Assembly (NCBI GenBank): GCA_017379935.1
Contig: JAFNVC010000018.1
Span: 124,001 to 188,000 of the forward strand
Reading direction: 5' to 3'
Origin: Clostridia bacterium
Lineage (GTDB): Bacteria > Bacillota > Clostridia > Oscillospirales > Acutalibacteraceae
Length of the DNA stretch: 64,000 nt
A program made the translations under genes and the position numbers. Positions 1 through 7,914 of the stretch are shown here, piece after piece. Numbering within the stretch: the stretch's first letter is position 1; the number at the start of each line of letters is the position of its first letter. Below the pieces are notes generated by a model, which made no database searches, was not told the origin of the DNA, and saw only the letters and a program-made list of their open reading frames with translations.

Positions 1-405
1 CCCCTCAATGTCCGTGAACATATTCGCGATAACGGGGGATTCCTGACAACGCTTTACAACCTGCTCGTAGGTGGGCTTGACGGGTGCAAGCTCGGGTAAT
101 TCCTTCTTGATTTCTGACTTCTGCGGTGCAGGTGTCTCGGGCGCGGGCAGGGGAGTTATCACCTTGCTGTCCGTTGTGAGCACACCCCATTCGCAAAGCA
201 CGGTGAGCGCGTCAGTGACGTCACTTGCGCTGTAGCCGATTTCCCTGCTGATGACGGCAGGGTCAACGGGCTCGCTTGCGTGGCGGAAAATCCACAGCAG
301 AGTTTTCAGCTGGGACGCACTTGCCAGTTTTATGTTGTTGTCAACGACCTGCGACGGTACGGCAAACATCGATCCGAACACGGCAGGGTTAATTGAATAA
401 GCCAT
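1..405 (-). CDS. DnaD-domain replication protein, N-terminal part (runs off window)
   Basis: The reading frame is open from an ATG at 403-405 to the window edge, giving the first 135 residues. The N-terminal ~75 residues look like the winged-helix DnaD_N domain (SASQLKTLLWIFRHAS, then a DPAVISREIGYSASDV helix-turn-helix-like stretch). A proline-rich linker (PLPAPETPAP) follows, and then the beginning of what should be the DnaB_2/DnaD C-terminal domain (PTYEQVVKRC). DnaD-type proteins help load the replicative helicase in Firmicutes. The ribosome site (AAGGAT) is weak. The C-terminal half is outside the window, so the exact family member cannot be settled. Confidence 0.75.
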   Translation of the reverse strand, partial: MAYSINPAVFGSMFAVPSQVVDNNIKLASASQLKTLLWIFRHASEPVDPAVISREIGYSASDVTDALTVLCEWGVLTTDSKVITPLPAPETPAPQKSEIKKELPELAPVKPTYEQVVKRCQESPVIANMFTDIEG

Positions 406-705
406 TTTCCACAATCCTTAAATTTATATTTATATTTATATATCGATAAAATACCAACTATCATTATACACGCTAAAATGTCAAAAGAAAATAGCAAAAA
501 CCACTTTCTACACGCCTGTTTTCAATCCACAATAAATTGTGCTTTTGTGCCGGCGGTATCACAAGTCAATTGACAAAACAACAAAATTTATAAATATACA
601 TTTTTTGAATAAATTTGCAATCGTTGACTATTATAAAATAATGTGCTACAATATTACGGACTTGTAATAGAGTACACTTTTACTATTGAAAGGAGTTAAT
701 CCATA
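406..705. other. Intergenic region between divergent genes
   Basis: This 300-base AT-rich gap holds the promoter of the rightward CorC gene (624-652). At 565-574 there is a GTCAATTGAC palindrome whose right half forms a TTGACA, with only a poor -10 behind it. At about 421-442 there is a short run of ATTTAT-like units. I see no convincing promoter for the leftward DnaD gene: TTGACA and TATAAT are present on that strand but only 10 bases apart. Confidence 0.5.
624..652 (+). promoter_or_regulatory. Sigma-A-type promoter for the CorC/CNNM gene
   Basis: TTGACT (624-629), a 17-base spacer and TACAAT (647-652), with an extended -10 TGC just before it. It lies 54 bases upstream of the ATG. Confidence 0.75.
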
Positions 706-2097
706 ATGGATGACCCGGCTGGGATTATACTGAAATTAGTTTTACTTATCCTGCTTATTTTGGTGAACGCATTTTTCTCGATGAGCGAGATTGCGATTAT
801 ATCCCTTAATGACAACAAAATAGACAAAATGGCAGAAGAAGGACACAAGAAGGCAAGGGCGGTAGCGAAGCTGACAGCGAACTCGAGCAGATTCCTCTCG
901 ACGATTCAGATCGGCGTTACCCTCGCAGGCTTCCTTACATCAGCAAGTGCTTCGCAGAACTTTGCTGATATGCTTGCGGGCGCATTCGCAGGCACGGCGG
1001 TGGAAAGAGTTCTCGGTGCGAGCGTAATCAACGGTATTTCCGTTGTTCTTATCACGCTGATTATGTCATACTTTTCACTTGTTTTCGGCGAGCTTGTTCC
1101 GAAAAAAATCGGTATGCAGAAGCCTGAGCAGATTTCGTTCAAGGTTGTAGGAGTTCTTCTTTTTATATCTAAATTCTTCAGCCCTGTCGTAAAGGTGCTT
1201 TCTTTTTCGACAAATGCAGTTGTAAGAATTCTCGGCTTCAATCCCCACGCGGATGAGGAAACCGTCACGGAGGAGGAAATCCGTATGATGGTTGACGTCG
1301 GCGGCGAGAAGGGCGTTATTGAGGACGTTCAGAAGGAAATGATCAACAACATCTTCGAGTTTGACGACCTTGATGCGGGTGACATTATGACGCACCGTAC
1401 GGATATGACGGCCGTTGAGCTTAACGATCCGGTTATGGAGGCAGTCAATCTCAGTATCGAGCACGGCTATTCGCGTATTCCTGTTTTTGATGACGATCCC
1501 GACAATATTGTCGGCATTGTATATATCAAGGATCTTCTCAAATACGTCGGTCAGGATATGCCCGAGACATCGCTTAAGGATGTTATGCGCGTTCCGATGT
1601 TTGTTCCCGAGTCGAAAATCTGCGGTGATCTTTTCAAGGAAATGACCGCAACAAGGACTCAGATGGCTGTAGTTGTTGATGAATACGGCGGAACGGCAGG
1701 TATCGTAACGCTTGAGGATATCGTTGAGGCTATCGTCGGAAATATTCAGGACGAATATGACGATGAGGAAGAGGAATTCTCACAGATCAACGAAACAACC
1801 TTCACGATTGAAGGTATTATGAATATCGATGAAATCTACGAGCTTACGGGCAAGAAGCTTCCCGAGGACGATTACGATACCGTCGCGGGCTTTATTATAA
1901 GCGAGCTCGGATATCTGCCGAAGGACGGCGAGATGAACGAGGTTATGTTCGAAAACCTTAAGTTTACCGTTCTTGCGGTTGACAACAGAAGAATCGAAAA
2001 AATCCGTGTGGAAATCCTTCCCGAGGAAAGCGCGGACGAGGACGATGAGGACGATGAAGAATCGGGCTTCAAGTTCAGAAAACACAGTAATCAGTAA
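706..2097 (+). CDS. HlyC/CorC (CNNM) family membrane transporter
   Basis: A 463-residue membrane protein of the CNNM/CorC family, whose characterised members take part in magnesium or other divalent-cation efflux. Residues ~1-190 form the DUF21/CNNM membrane domain with about four hydrophobic segments. Two CBS domains follow (first from about residue 226, MTHRTDM; second about 292-340, with the typical DEYGGTAGIVTLEDI-like stretch). A CorC_HlyC domain starts near 360. The last ~20 residues are very acidic (repeated Asp/Glu). A good AAAGGAG site precedes the ATG. It is a single-gene unit with its own promoter and a terminator at 2102-2134. The transported ion is not evident from sequence. Confidence 0.9.
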   Translation: MDDPAGIILKLVLLILLILVNAFFSMSEIAIISLNDNKIDKMAEEGHKKARAVAKLTANSSRFLSTIQIGVTLAGFLTSASASQNFADMLAGAFAGTAVERVLGASVINGISVVLITLIMSYFSLVFGELVPKKIGMQKPEQISFKVVGVLLFISKFFSPVVKVLSFSTNAVVRILGFNPHADEETVTEEEIRMMVDVGGEKGVIEDVQKEMINNIFEFDDLDAGDIMTHRTDMTAVELNDPVMEAVNLSIEHGYSRIPVFDDDPDNIVGIVYIKDLLKYVGQDMPETSLKDVMRVPMFVPESKICGDLFKEMTATRTQMAVVVDEYGGTAGIVTLEDIVEAIVGNIQDEYDDEEEEFSQINETTFTIEGIMNIDEIYELTGKKLPEDDYDTVAGFIISELGYLPKDGEMNEVMFENLKFTVLAVDNRRIEKIRVEILPEESADEDDEDDEESGFKFRKHSNQ

Positions 2098-2101
2098 AAT
2101 G

Positions 2102-2134
2102 ACGCAGCGGAGTGAGATCTGCTGCGTTTTCGTT
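2102..2134 (+). terminator. Intrinsic terminator after the CorC gene
   Basis: ACGCAGC (2102-2108) pairs with GCTGCGT (2121-2127) and is followed by a short T-rich run. Confidence 0.7.
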
Positions 2135-2162
2135 TGACAATGCTTTTTACTTGTGATATGGT
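2134..2162 (+). promoter_or_regulatory. Promoter for the beta-helix protein
   Basis: TTGACA (2134-2139), 17 bases, TATGGT (2157-2162), with an extended -10 TGA. It begins directly in the T-tract of the preceding terminator. Confidence 0.7.
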
Positions 2163-2192
2163 AAAAAAAGAAACTCAAGGGAGGACTTTTTT

Positions 2193-3824
2193 ATGAAAAG
2201 ATTTCTTTCGGTTTTAATGTCGGCTGTTATGCTTTTTTCTGTGGTTGCATTCAGCCTGCCGACGGCACTTGCCGAGGGTATTGACTATTACTATTACGTT
2301 GATTCAACCGGCGGTGATGACATAACGGGTGAGGGTACGCTCGAAAAGCCGTGGAAGACGATTGCTCCGCTCGGCAGTGTTCCGTACGGACCCGGTATGC
2401 ACATTCTTTTCAAGTGTGGCGGCACTTACGAGTGCGCGGCTACGCTTACAGCTTCGGGAACAAAGGAAAATCCGATCGTGATTTCTTCATACGGTGAGGG
2501 TGAAAAGCCGCTTCTTACAACAAATGAGGCAGCTGAGGTTCTTCGTCTTTTCGACTGCAGCTATATAACTGTTTCAAACCTTGAAATCACCGCACCCAAC
2601 GGCGGCGGAATATGGATTGACACGCTCAACGAAACATCATACGGCATCACGATTGATAATGTTGAATTCCACGACATTCAGAATTATCACCTTCCCGCAA
2701 GAGATAACACATCAGCGGGTGCGGCACTTGCAAGATGCTGTATTATGGTCAAGGGACTTCCCGCGCGCTCACGCTATGCGGTAAACGACCTTACGATCAC
2801 AAACTGCGAAATGTACGATTGCGGCAATGGTATCAATGTCTGGGGCTCGTGGAACGATGAGCAGAATCCGTGGTGCGCAACTGAAGAAGAAATTGATCCC
2901 GTTTACAACACAGGCTTGCTCATAAAGGGCTGTTATTTCCACGATATGGACAGCGAGGCTGTCGTTGTCGGTATGTGTGACGGAGCTCTTGTTACCCATT
3001 GCCGTTCGATTGATTGCTGTCAGGGCAGCGGTGTTGACGAGAACGGCGCGCCGACCTATTTTACGGCGGCTATGTGGTTCTGGGGCAGCGAAAACAGCAT
3101 CATTCAGTACTGCGAAATCGCAGGACAGAAAAATTACGGTGACGGAATGTCAATCGACTTTGACTCCCACACGAACAACTGCACCTATCAGTACATCTAT
3201 TCTCACGATAATATGCGCTTTATGTGCAATAACGCGAATTACAGCGGTCAGCGCAACAACACGGTCAGATACTGTCTTTCCGTCAATGACGGCGAGGGCA
3301 GAAGCAAGACCAGCTCAGCAGCAGGCGAGTATGGCTTTAAGTTTTACAACAACACGATCATCGGATGCGGTGAGTTTCAGGTAACCAATATCTACGACGG
3401 AATTTTTGCTAACAATATCATCATCCCGAAGGATGGCGAAAAGATTTATTTTGAGTTTGATGATATCATCGGTTCAGGAATGGATTTTGCGAACAACTGC
3501 TATTACAACTGTCCGAAGCCGATTTTTGATATGATTTCTTCGATAAATACCGTTCCGGGCTTTGTCGGCGGCGAGGGCTGCGAGGCATATAAGCTCGTTG
3601 CGGATTCACCGCTTATCGGCAAGGGCAAGGTGATTGAGGATGATCTTACAACGGACTTTTTCGGAAACGAAATCACAAGCGCAAATATCGGCTGCTACGC
3701 GGGCGGCGGCGAGGACGGCGACTATGACAGAGAATGGCTCGTCGAAAAAATCATCCGCTTCTTCTGCCAGCTGTTCAATATCCTTAAAAGAGAGATTAAA
3801 TATCTGATAAACGAGATTAAATAA
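2193..3824 (+). CDS. Secreted right-handed beta-helix repeat protein
   Basis: A 543-residue exported protein. A signal peptide occupies about residues 1-27 (hydrophobic core, cut after LPTALA). From about residue 33 it shows the layout of secreted pectate-lyase-like beta-helix proteins: a YYVDSTGGDD opening, TLEKPWKTI, then many short strands rich in N, G and C, with YITVSNLEI and YGITIDNVEF as typical rungs. Such folds usually bind or cleave polysaccharides, but I cannot see a diagnostic catalytic set, so the substrate is unknown. The C-terminus is unusual: after a Gly/Asp-rich linker the last ~25 residues form a basic, aromatic amphipathic segment (IIRFFCQLFNILKREIKY). GGGAGGA precedes the ATG. 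Confidence 0.8.
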   Translation: MKRFLSVLMSAVMLFSVVAFSLPTALAEGIDYYYYVDSTGGDDITGEGTLEKPWKTIAPLGSVPYGPGMHILFKCGGTYECAATLTASGTKENPIVISSYGEGEKPLLTTNEAAEVLRLFDCSYITVSNLEITAPNGGGIWIDTLNETSYGITIDNVEFHDIQNYHLPARDNTSAGAALARCCIMVKGLPARSRYAVNDLTITNCEMYDCGNGINVWGSWNDEQNPWCATEEEIDPVYNTGLLIKGCYFHDMDSEAVVVGMCDGALVTHCRSIDCCQGSGVDENGAPTYFTAAMWFWGSENSIIQYCEIAGQKNYGDGMSIDFDSHTNNCTYQYIYSHDNMRFMCNNANYSGQRNNTVRYCLSVNDGEGRSKTSSAAGEYGFKFYNNTIIGCGEFQVTNIYDGIFANNIIIPKDGEKIYFEFDDIIGSGMDFANNCYYNCPKPIFDMISSINTVPGFVGGEGCEAYKLVADSPLIGKGKVIEDDLTTDFFGNEITSANIGCYAGGGEDGDYDREWLVEKIIRFFCQLFNILKREIKYLINEIK

Positions 3825-3860
3825 AAACACGGCTCACTTCGTTCGAAGCGAGCCGTGTTT
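3825..3860. terminator. Bidirectional terminator hairpin
   Basis: AAACACGGCTC (3825-3835) pairs perfectly with GAGCCGTGTTT (3850-3860). The loop contains a second small stem (CTTCG/CGAAG). The A-rich and T-rich ends serve both convergent genes. Confidence 0.85.
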
Positions 3861-3861
3861 A

Positions 3862-4173
3862 TCAATCTGCAATTTTATTACCGCTGAGCTTGATTTTACC
3901 TACGAACGGGAGCTTGACAACGCATACGAAGGTATCGTCATCAAAGGTCACGCTGACGGGAATCTCCTTGCCGGGGAATGCCTCGCATTCGCCGACTGCG
4001 GTGAGTGTATCGTCGTCCTCCTCAACGTCCTTGACCGTTATTTTCGGAAGATTTTCACCGACGAGCTCAAACTGAAAATCGTATTCACCGTTTACATCGC
4101 TGATTTTTACTCTGCCCGTACCTCTGAACAGCATTGTGTTGATCGGGGCTTCCCATGTACCGAGACCTATCAT
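3862..4173 (-). CDS. Small conserved-looking hypothetical protein
   Basis: A 103-residue soluble protein with no signal peptide or membrane segment, and no family that I recognise. The sequence alternates hydrophobic and charged residues in a way that suggests an all-beta domain (FRGTGRVKISDVNG, ITVKDVEEDDDTLTAVG, VSVTFDDDTFVCVVKLPF), possibly a small beta-barrel or sandwich. It has a clear AAGGAG site and its own promoter (4214-4242), so it is very likely expressed. It stands alone, convergent to the beta-helix gene. Confidence 0.7.
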   Translation of the reverse strand: MIGLGTWEAPINTMLFRGTGRVKISDVNGEYDFQFELVGENLPKITVKDVEEDDDTLTAVGECEAFPGKEIPVSVTFDDDTFVCVVKLPFVGKIKLSGNKIAD

Positions 4174-4213
4174 ATCAAAAACTCCTTTTTATTTTTTAGG
4201 TGTTATCACCAAA

Positions 4214-4242
4214 ACAGTAACATAATTTTCGTTTTCTGTCAA
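4214..4242 (-). promoter_or_regulatory. Promoter for the 103-residue protein
   Basis: Read on the minus strand: TTGACA (4242-4237), 17 bases, TACTGT (4219-4214), with an extended -10 TGT. Confidence 0.7.
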
Positions 4243-4264
4243 TGCTTTCATTACGGCATTTCCC

Positions 4265-4293
4265 TTGACTTTTATATGTGCATATATTAAAAT
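4265..4293 (+). promoter_or_regulatory. Promoter for the capsule/EPS pair
   Basis: TTGACT (4265-4270), 17 bases, TAAAAT (4288-4293). It is back to back with the promoter at 4214-4242. Confidence 0.7.
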
Positions 4294-4348
4294 ATAATCA
4301 GTTATTTATGCCTTGAAATTCTGTTAAAAATAAAAACGGAGGACTTTT

Positions 4349-6256
4349 ATGGGACGTATAAACTGGAAGGCGAAGCTTACAAAGCGGGCACTTATGGCAG
4401 CATACGATATTATTGCGGTTAACCTTGCTTATATCGTTGCACAGCTTTCTATAAACAGCGTATTCAATGAAGCGAGCTTTGATGTCTGGGTAACAATTTT
4501 TGCCCAGAGAGCAATTCCCGTTACGGTTGTTTTCCTGATGCTGTTAAATGCCTTTAGGGTGTATATCAGCATGTGGGAATATGCCGGTATCAGAGAGCTT
4601 GCAAATATCTGCTCCGCCGTACTTATAGGCGGACTTGCGAGCGTAGCGATTGACCTTGCAATGACGGAATTCGGTCTTGCTATGGCACAGATTGACCGCG
4701 GCTGCTTAAGTATTTATGTCTATATCCTCGGTACAATTCTTGCGGCGCTGTTTGTCGGCGGAATGCGCTTTATGTACCGTGTTGTCCGCCGTATGATAAG
4801 AGCACAGCGCTTTAATATGCACAACAAAATCGATAAGGTTATGATCGTCGGTGCAGGCGATATGGCTATGATTATCATCAGCGAGCTCGGCGCATCACAC
4901 TACGCTAAGGGTAAGCCCGTTGTTGCGGTCGACGATAATCCCTACAAAATCGGAAAGCGCATCCGCGGCGTGCCTGTCAAGGGCAGCTGTGAGGATATTC
5001 CTCATCTGGCGCGCAAGTATGATATTGATACAATCATTATGTGTATTCCGTCGGCAGCCAATGAGCGCCAGACAGAGATTATGCGCATTGCAGTTGAGAC
5101 GGGCTGTAAGCTCAAGACCTCTCCGTCGATCAATGAAATGTCAGAGGGCGTTGAGGTTGGCAGAATACGCGATGTTAACATTTCCGACCTTCTTGCACGT
5201 CCTGAGGTCAAGCTCGATCCCGAGGTCTGCAACTATATCACAGGTCAGACGGTTCTTGTAACGGGCGGCGGCGGATCAATCGGCAGTGAGCTTTGCCGTC
5301 AGATTTCAAAGTATAAGCCTGAAAAGATTGTTGTTCTTGATATTTACGAGAATAATGCATATATGCTTAAAAATCAGCTCGATTCTGTTAATCACGGCTA
5401 TCCCGAGGTGCACATCCGTATCGGCTCTATCCGTGACGAAAAGAGACTTGCTGAGGTCTTCGGGGAATTCAGACCGACAGTTGTTTTCCATGCCGCGGCG
5501 CATAAGCACGTACCGCTTATGGAGGACAGTCCGAAGGAGGCAGTCAAGAATAATATCTTCGGAACATATAATGTCGCAAAGACGGCAATCGATTTTGGTG
5601 TTAAACGATTTGTAAGCATTTCGACGGATAAGGCGGTTAACCCTGCAAATGTTATGGGCGCGACAAAGCGCGTTACGGAAATGGTTGTTCAGTATTTCCA
5701 GCGCAAGTGTGGCGGAAGCACTATGTTCGCGGCTGTACGCTTCGGTAATGTTCTCGGCTCAAACGGAAGTGTTATTCCTATTTTTACCGAGCAGATCAAG
5801 GCGGGCGGACCCGTTACCGTTACCCATCCCGATATTACACGCTACTTTATGACTATTCCCGAGGCATCACAGCTCGTTGCACAGGCCGGCGGACTGGCAA
5901 ACGGCGGCGAAATTTTCGTTCTTGATATGGGTGAGCCGGTAAAAATTCTTTCCCTTGCGGAAAATCTTATCCGACTTTCGGGCTACAAGCCGTATTCAGA
6001 AATCAAGATTCAGTTTTCAGGTCTGCGTCCGGGTGAAAAGCTTTATGAGGAGCTTTCTCTTGAAGAGGAAAGCAACGAGCGTAAGATGACGGCTAACAAC
6101 AAGATTTTTGTTACAAAGCCGCTCAAGATGGACGATGAACTGTTCGAGAAGAAGCTCGATGAGCTGAAAAATGCACAGGAAAGCGATATCAGACGTATAC
6201 TTAAGGAAATTGTTCCTAACTATGTGGAACAGCAGTCACACGGCATTATCCACTGA
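4349..6256 (+). CDS. Membrane-anchored UDP-sugar 4,6-dehydratase (CapD/EpsC/PglF type)
   Basis: A 635-residue member of the large FlaA1/WbpM/CapD group, which makes 4-keto-6-deoxy nucleotide sugars for surface polysaccharides. Four membrane segments lie within residues ~12-140. A first Rossmann-like region (MIVGAGDMA, ~164) is followed by the catalytic SDR domain with the NAD-binding GGGGSIGSEL near residue 305. The conserved STDKAVNPANVMGATKR stretch sits near 424-440. The usual SDR Tyr is Met in this motif, which is normal for this group. GGAGGA precedes the ATG. The next gene, 33 bases on, is a CpsB-type phosphatase, supporting a role in capsule or exopolysaccharide synthesis. The exact sugar is not certain. 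Confidence 0.9.
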   Translation: MGRINWKAKLTKRALMAAYDIIAVNLAYIVAQLSINSVFNEASFDVWVTIFAQRAIPVTVVFLMLLNAFRVYISMWEYAGIRELANICSAVLIGGLASVAIDLAMTEFGLAMAQIDRGCLSIYVYILGTILAALFVGGMRFMYRVVRRMIRAQRFNMHNKIDKVMIVGAGDMAMIIISELGASHYAKGKPVVAVDDNPYKIGKRIRGVPVKGSCEDIPHLARKYDIDTIIMCIPSAANERQTEIMRIAVETGCKLKTSPSINEMSEGVEVGRIRDVNISDLLARPEVKLDPEVCNYITGQTVLVTGGGGSIGSELCRQISKYKPEKIVVLDIYENNAYMLKNQLDSVNHGYPEVHIRIGSIRDEKRLAEVFGEFRPTVVFHAAAHKHVPLMEDSPKEAVKNNIFGTYNVAKTAIDFGVKRFVSISTDKAVNPANVMGATKRVTEMVVQYFQRKCGGSTMFAAVRFGNVLGSNGSVIPIFTEQIKAGGPVTVTHPDITRYFMTIPEASQLVAQAGGLANGGEIFVLDMGEPVKILSLAENLIRLSGYKPYSEIKIQFSGLRPGEKLYEELSLEEESNERKMTANNKIFVTKPLKMDDELFEKKLDELKNAQESDIRRILKEIVPNYVEQQSHGIIH

Positions 6257-6289
6257 TTTATCAACTAATTTTTAAAGGAGTTGAGAACA

Positions 6290-7042
6290 ATGATTGATAT
6301 CCACAGTCACATTCTCAACAATATCGATGACGGCGCACGCGATCTTGAAGCCTCGCTGAAAATGTGCCGTATTGCACAAGAAAACGGGATTGACCGAATT
6401 GTCGCAACACCACACGTCAGGACTATGGATAATGCTGCCGCATTCACAGAAAAAAGGGATGAAAGAATCCGTGTTCTTCGTGAACGGCTTGCGGAAGAAA
6501 GCATTGCCGTTGAAATTTTCCCGGGTGCAGAGGTATTCATTGATGACGATATTTTCTTTGCGGACGATCTGACACGGCTGACGATAAATTCGAGCCGATA
6601 TCTGCTCGTTGAATTTTCGTTCAGAAATCTCAGGCTAAGGAAGATTTACGAATATCTTGATGAGATTGTAAAAACGGGACTAGTGCCGATTATCGCGCAT
6701 CCTGAGAGATATGAATATTTTCAGGAGGATTATGATGCTGTAAATTCTCTTGCGAAAAACGGAGTGCTGTTCCAGCTCAATGCCGCCAGCCTTGCCAGTC
6801 TGGACGGAAGGCGGGAGTTTGAGCTTGCCTATTCAATGGCATATAACGGACTTGCGTCCTTTATCGGCACGGATGCGCATTCACCCGTGCACAGATCGAA
6901 CAATATCGCTCAGATGATGCAGTTTTTTCCTGCTGATATAAGTCCGCATAAGCTGGAGGTTATGCTTCACGATTCCGCGAAGGCGGTTCTTGCGGATGAG
7001 GCTGTGCCTCGGCTCGGACGAAAGCAGATCAGCAGAAGGTAA
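6290..7042 (+). CDS. CpsB/YwqE-type tyrosine-protein phosphatase (PHP domain)
   Basis: A 250-residue metal-dependent phosphatase of the PHP superfamily. In Firmicutes such enzymes dephosphorylate the tyrosine kinase that controls capsule export. Metal-binding motifs visible are MIDIHSHIL at the N-terminus, ATPHV (~40), GAEVFID (~80), IAHPERYEYF (~140) and GTDAHSP (~200). I chose the ATG at 6290: AAGGAG at 6275-6280 is 9 bases upstream, while an in-frame TTG at 6281 touches the ribosome site. It forms an operon with the dehydratase. No kinase or export partner is in the window. Confidence 0.87.
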   Translation: MIDIHSHILNNIDDGARDLEASLKMCRIAQENGIDRIVATPHVRTMDNAAAFTEKRDERIRVLRERLAEESIAVEIFPGAEVFIDDDIFFADDLTRLTINSSRYLLVEFSFRNLRLRKIYEYLDEIVKTGLVPIIAHPERYEYFQEDYDAVNSLAKNGVLFQLNAASLASLDGRREFELAYSMAYNGLASFIGTDAHSPVHRSNNIAQMMQFFPADISPHKLEVMLHDSAKAVLADEAVPRLGRKQISRR

Positions 7043-7052
7043 ATAAAGACAA

Positions 7053-7090
7053 ATCACCGATATGACGGGCATATCGGTGATATTTTTATT
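7053..7090. terminator. Bidirectional terminator hairpin
   Basis: ATCACCGATATG (7053-7064) and CATATCGGTGAT (7070-7081) form a perfect 12-bp stem followed by ATTTTTATTTT. It lies between the convergent cpsB-like gene and tcdA. Confidence 0.88.
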
Positions 7091-7778
7091 TTATAAGATC
7101 CTTTATAACCTCGCCTGCAATTATAAGTCCTGCAACGGAGGGGACGAAGGACACGCTTCCGGGAAGCGGTCTGCCGTTTTCGGAAAGTCCGTGCTTTATG
7201 GGCTCCTCCCTTGACCAGACAGCCTTGACCTTGGTGATGCCGCGTTTCTTCAGCTCATACCTCATAACCTTTGCAAGCGGGCAAACGCTGGTTTTACTGA
7301 TATCCGAAACCTCGAAGCGTGTCGGGTCGAGCTTATTGCCCGCGCCCATACAGCTGATAACGGGTACATCTGCCGCTTTTGATTTTTCTATCAGAAGAAG
7401 CTTTGACGAAACCGTATCTATTGCATCGACAACATAGTCAAATTGTGAAAAATCTATGCTGTCGGCATTTTTGGCACAAAAAAAGATTTTCTCTGCTTTT
7501 ACCTGAATGTCGGGGTTTACATCAAGTGCGTGTGACATTGCGACTAAAACCTTATCCTCACCGACTGTTTTTGATGTTGCAACAAGCTGACGGTTGATAT
7601 TTGTCTCACTGACGGTATCTCCGTCAAAAATGCTCAGCCTGCCGATACCGCCGCGCACGAGTGCCTCGACTGTATAAGAGCCGACACCGCCGACTCCGAA
7701 AACCGCGACATGTGAGTTTTTCAGCGTGTTAAGAGCATCAGCGCCGAGCAGAACTTCACTCCGATTAAAAAATCCCAT
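7086..7778 (-). CDS. tcdA: tRNA threonylcarbamoyladenosine dehydratase
   Basis: A 230-residue ThiF/E1-like enzyme that converts t6A at position 37 of ANN-decoding tRNAs to the cyclic form using ATP. The nucleotide-binding GVGGVGSYTVEAL is near residue 28. GDTVSETNINRQL follows near 50, VDAID near 108, and the C-terminal SFVPSVAGLIIAGEVI is characteristic of TcdA (YgdL). The start is the ATG at 7776-7778, which has GAGGTGAT at the right distance; an upstream in-frame start would add an implausible 21 residues running through the promoter. It is a single-gene unit. Confidence 0.9.
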   Translation of the reverse strand: MGFFNRSEVLLGADALNTLKNSHVAVFGVGGVGSYTVEALVRGGIGRLSIFDGDTVSETNINRQLVATSKTVGEDKVLVAMSHALDVNPDIQVKAEKIFFCAKNADSIDFSQFDYVVDAIDTVSSKLLLIEKSKAADVPVISCMGAGNKLDPTRFEVSDISKTSVCPLAKVMRYELKKRGITKVKAVWSREEPIKHGLSENGRPLPGSVSFVPSVAGLIIAGEVIKDLIK

Positions 7779-7800
7779 AGCAATCACCTCAATTTTCCAA

Positions 7801-7829
7801 ATTATACCAACAAATTTTTTTATTTGCAA
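7801..7829 (-). promoter_or_regulatory. Promoter for tcdA
   Basis: On the minus strand: TTGCAA (7829-7824), 17 bases, perfect TATAAT (7806-7801) with an extended TGG in front. Confidence 0.75.
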
Positions 7830-7830
7830 G

Positions 7831-7859
7831 TATACAGACACCTATATTTATGTTATAAT
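7831..7859 (+). promoter_or_regulatory. Promoter for the GH25 lysozyme gene
   Basis: Perfect TATAAT (7854-7859) with extended -10 TGT. The -35 at 7831-7836 (TATACA) is weak. It is back to back with the tcdA promoter. Confidence 0.6.
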
Positions 7860-7914
7860 ATACTAAATAGTCGGAAAACATACAAGATTTGCTAAAATGG
7901 AGGAAAAAATAAAA

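Noticed and set aside
421..445. Short tandem ATTTAT-like units
   Set aside because: Only about three imperfect copies in AT-rich intergenic DNA; not a CRISPR or meaningful repeat array.
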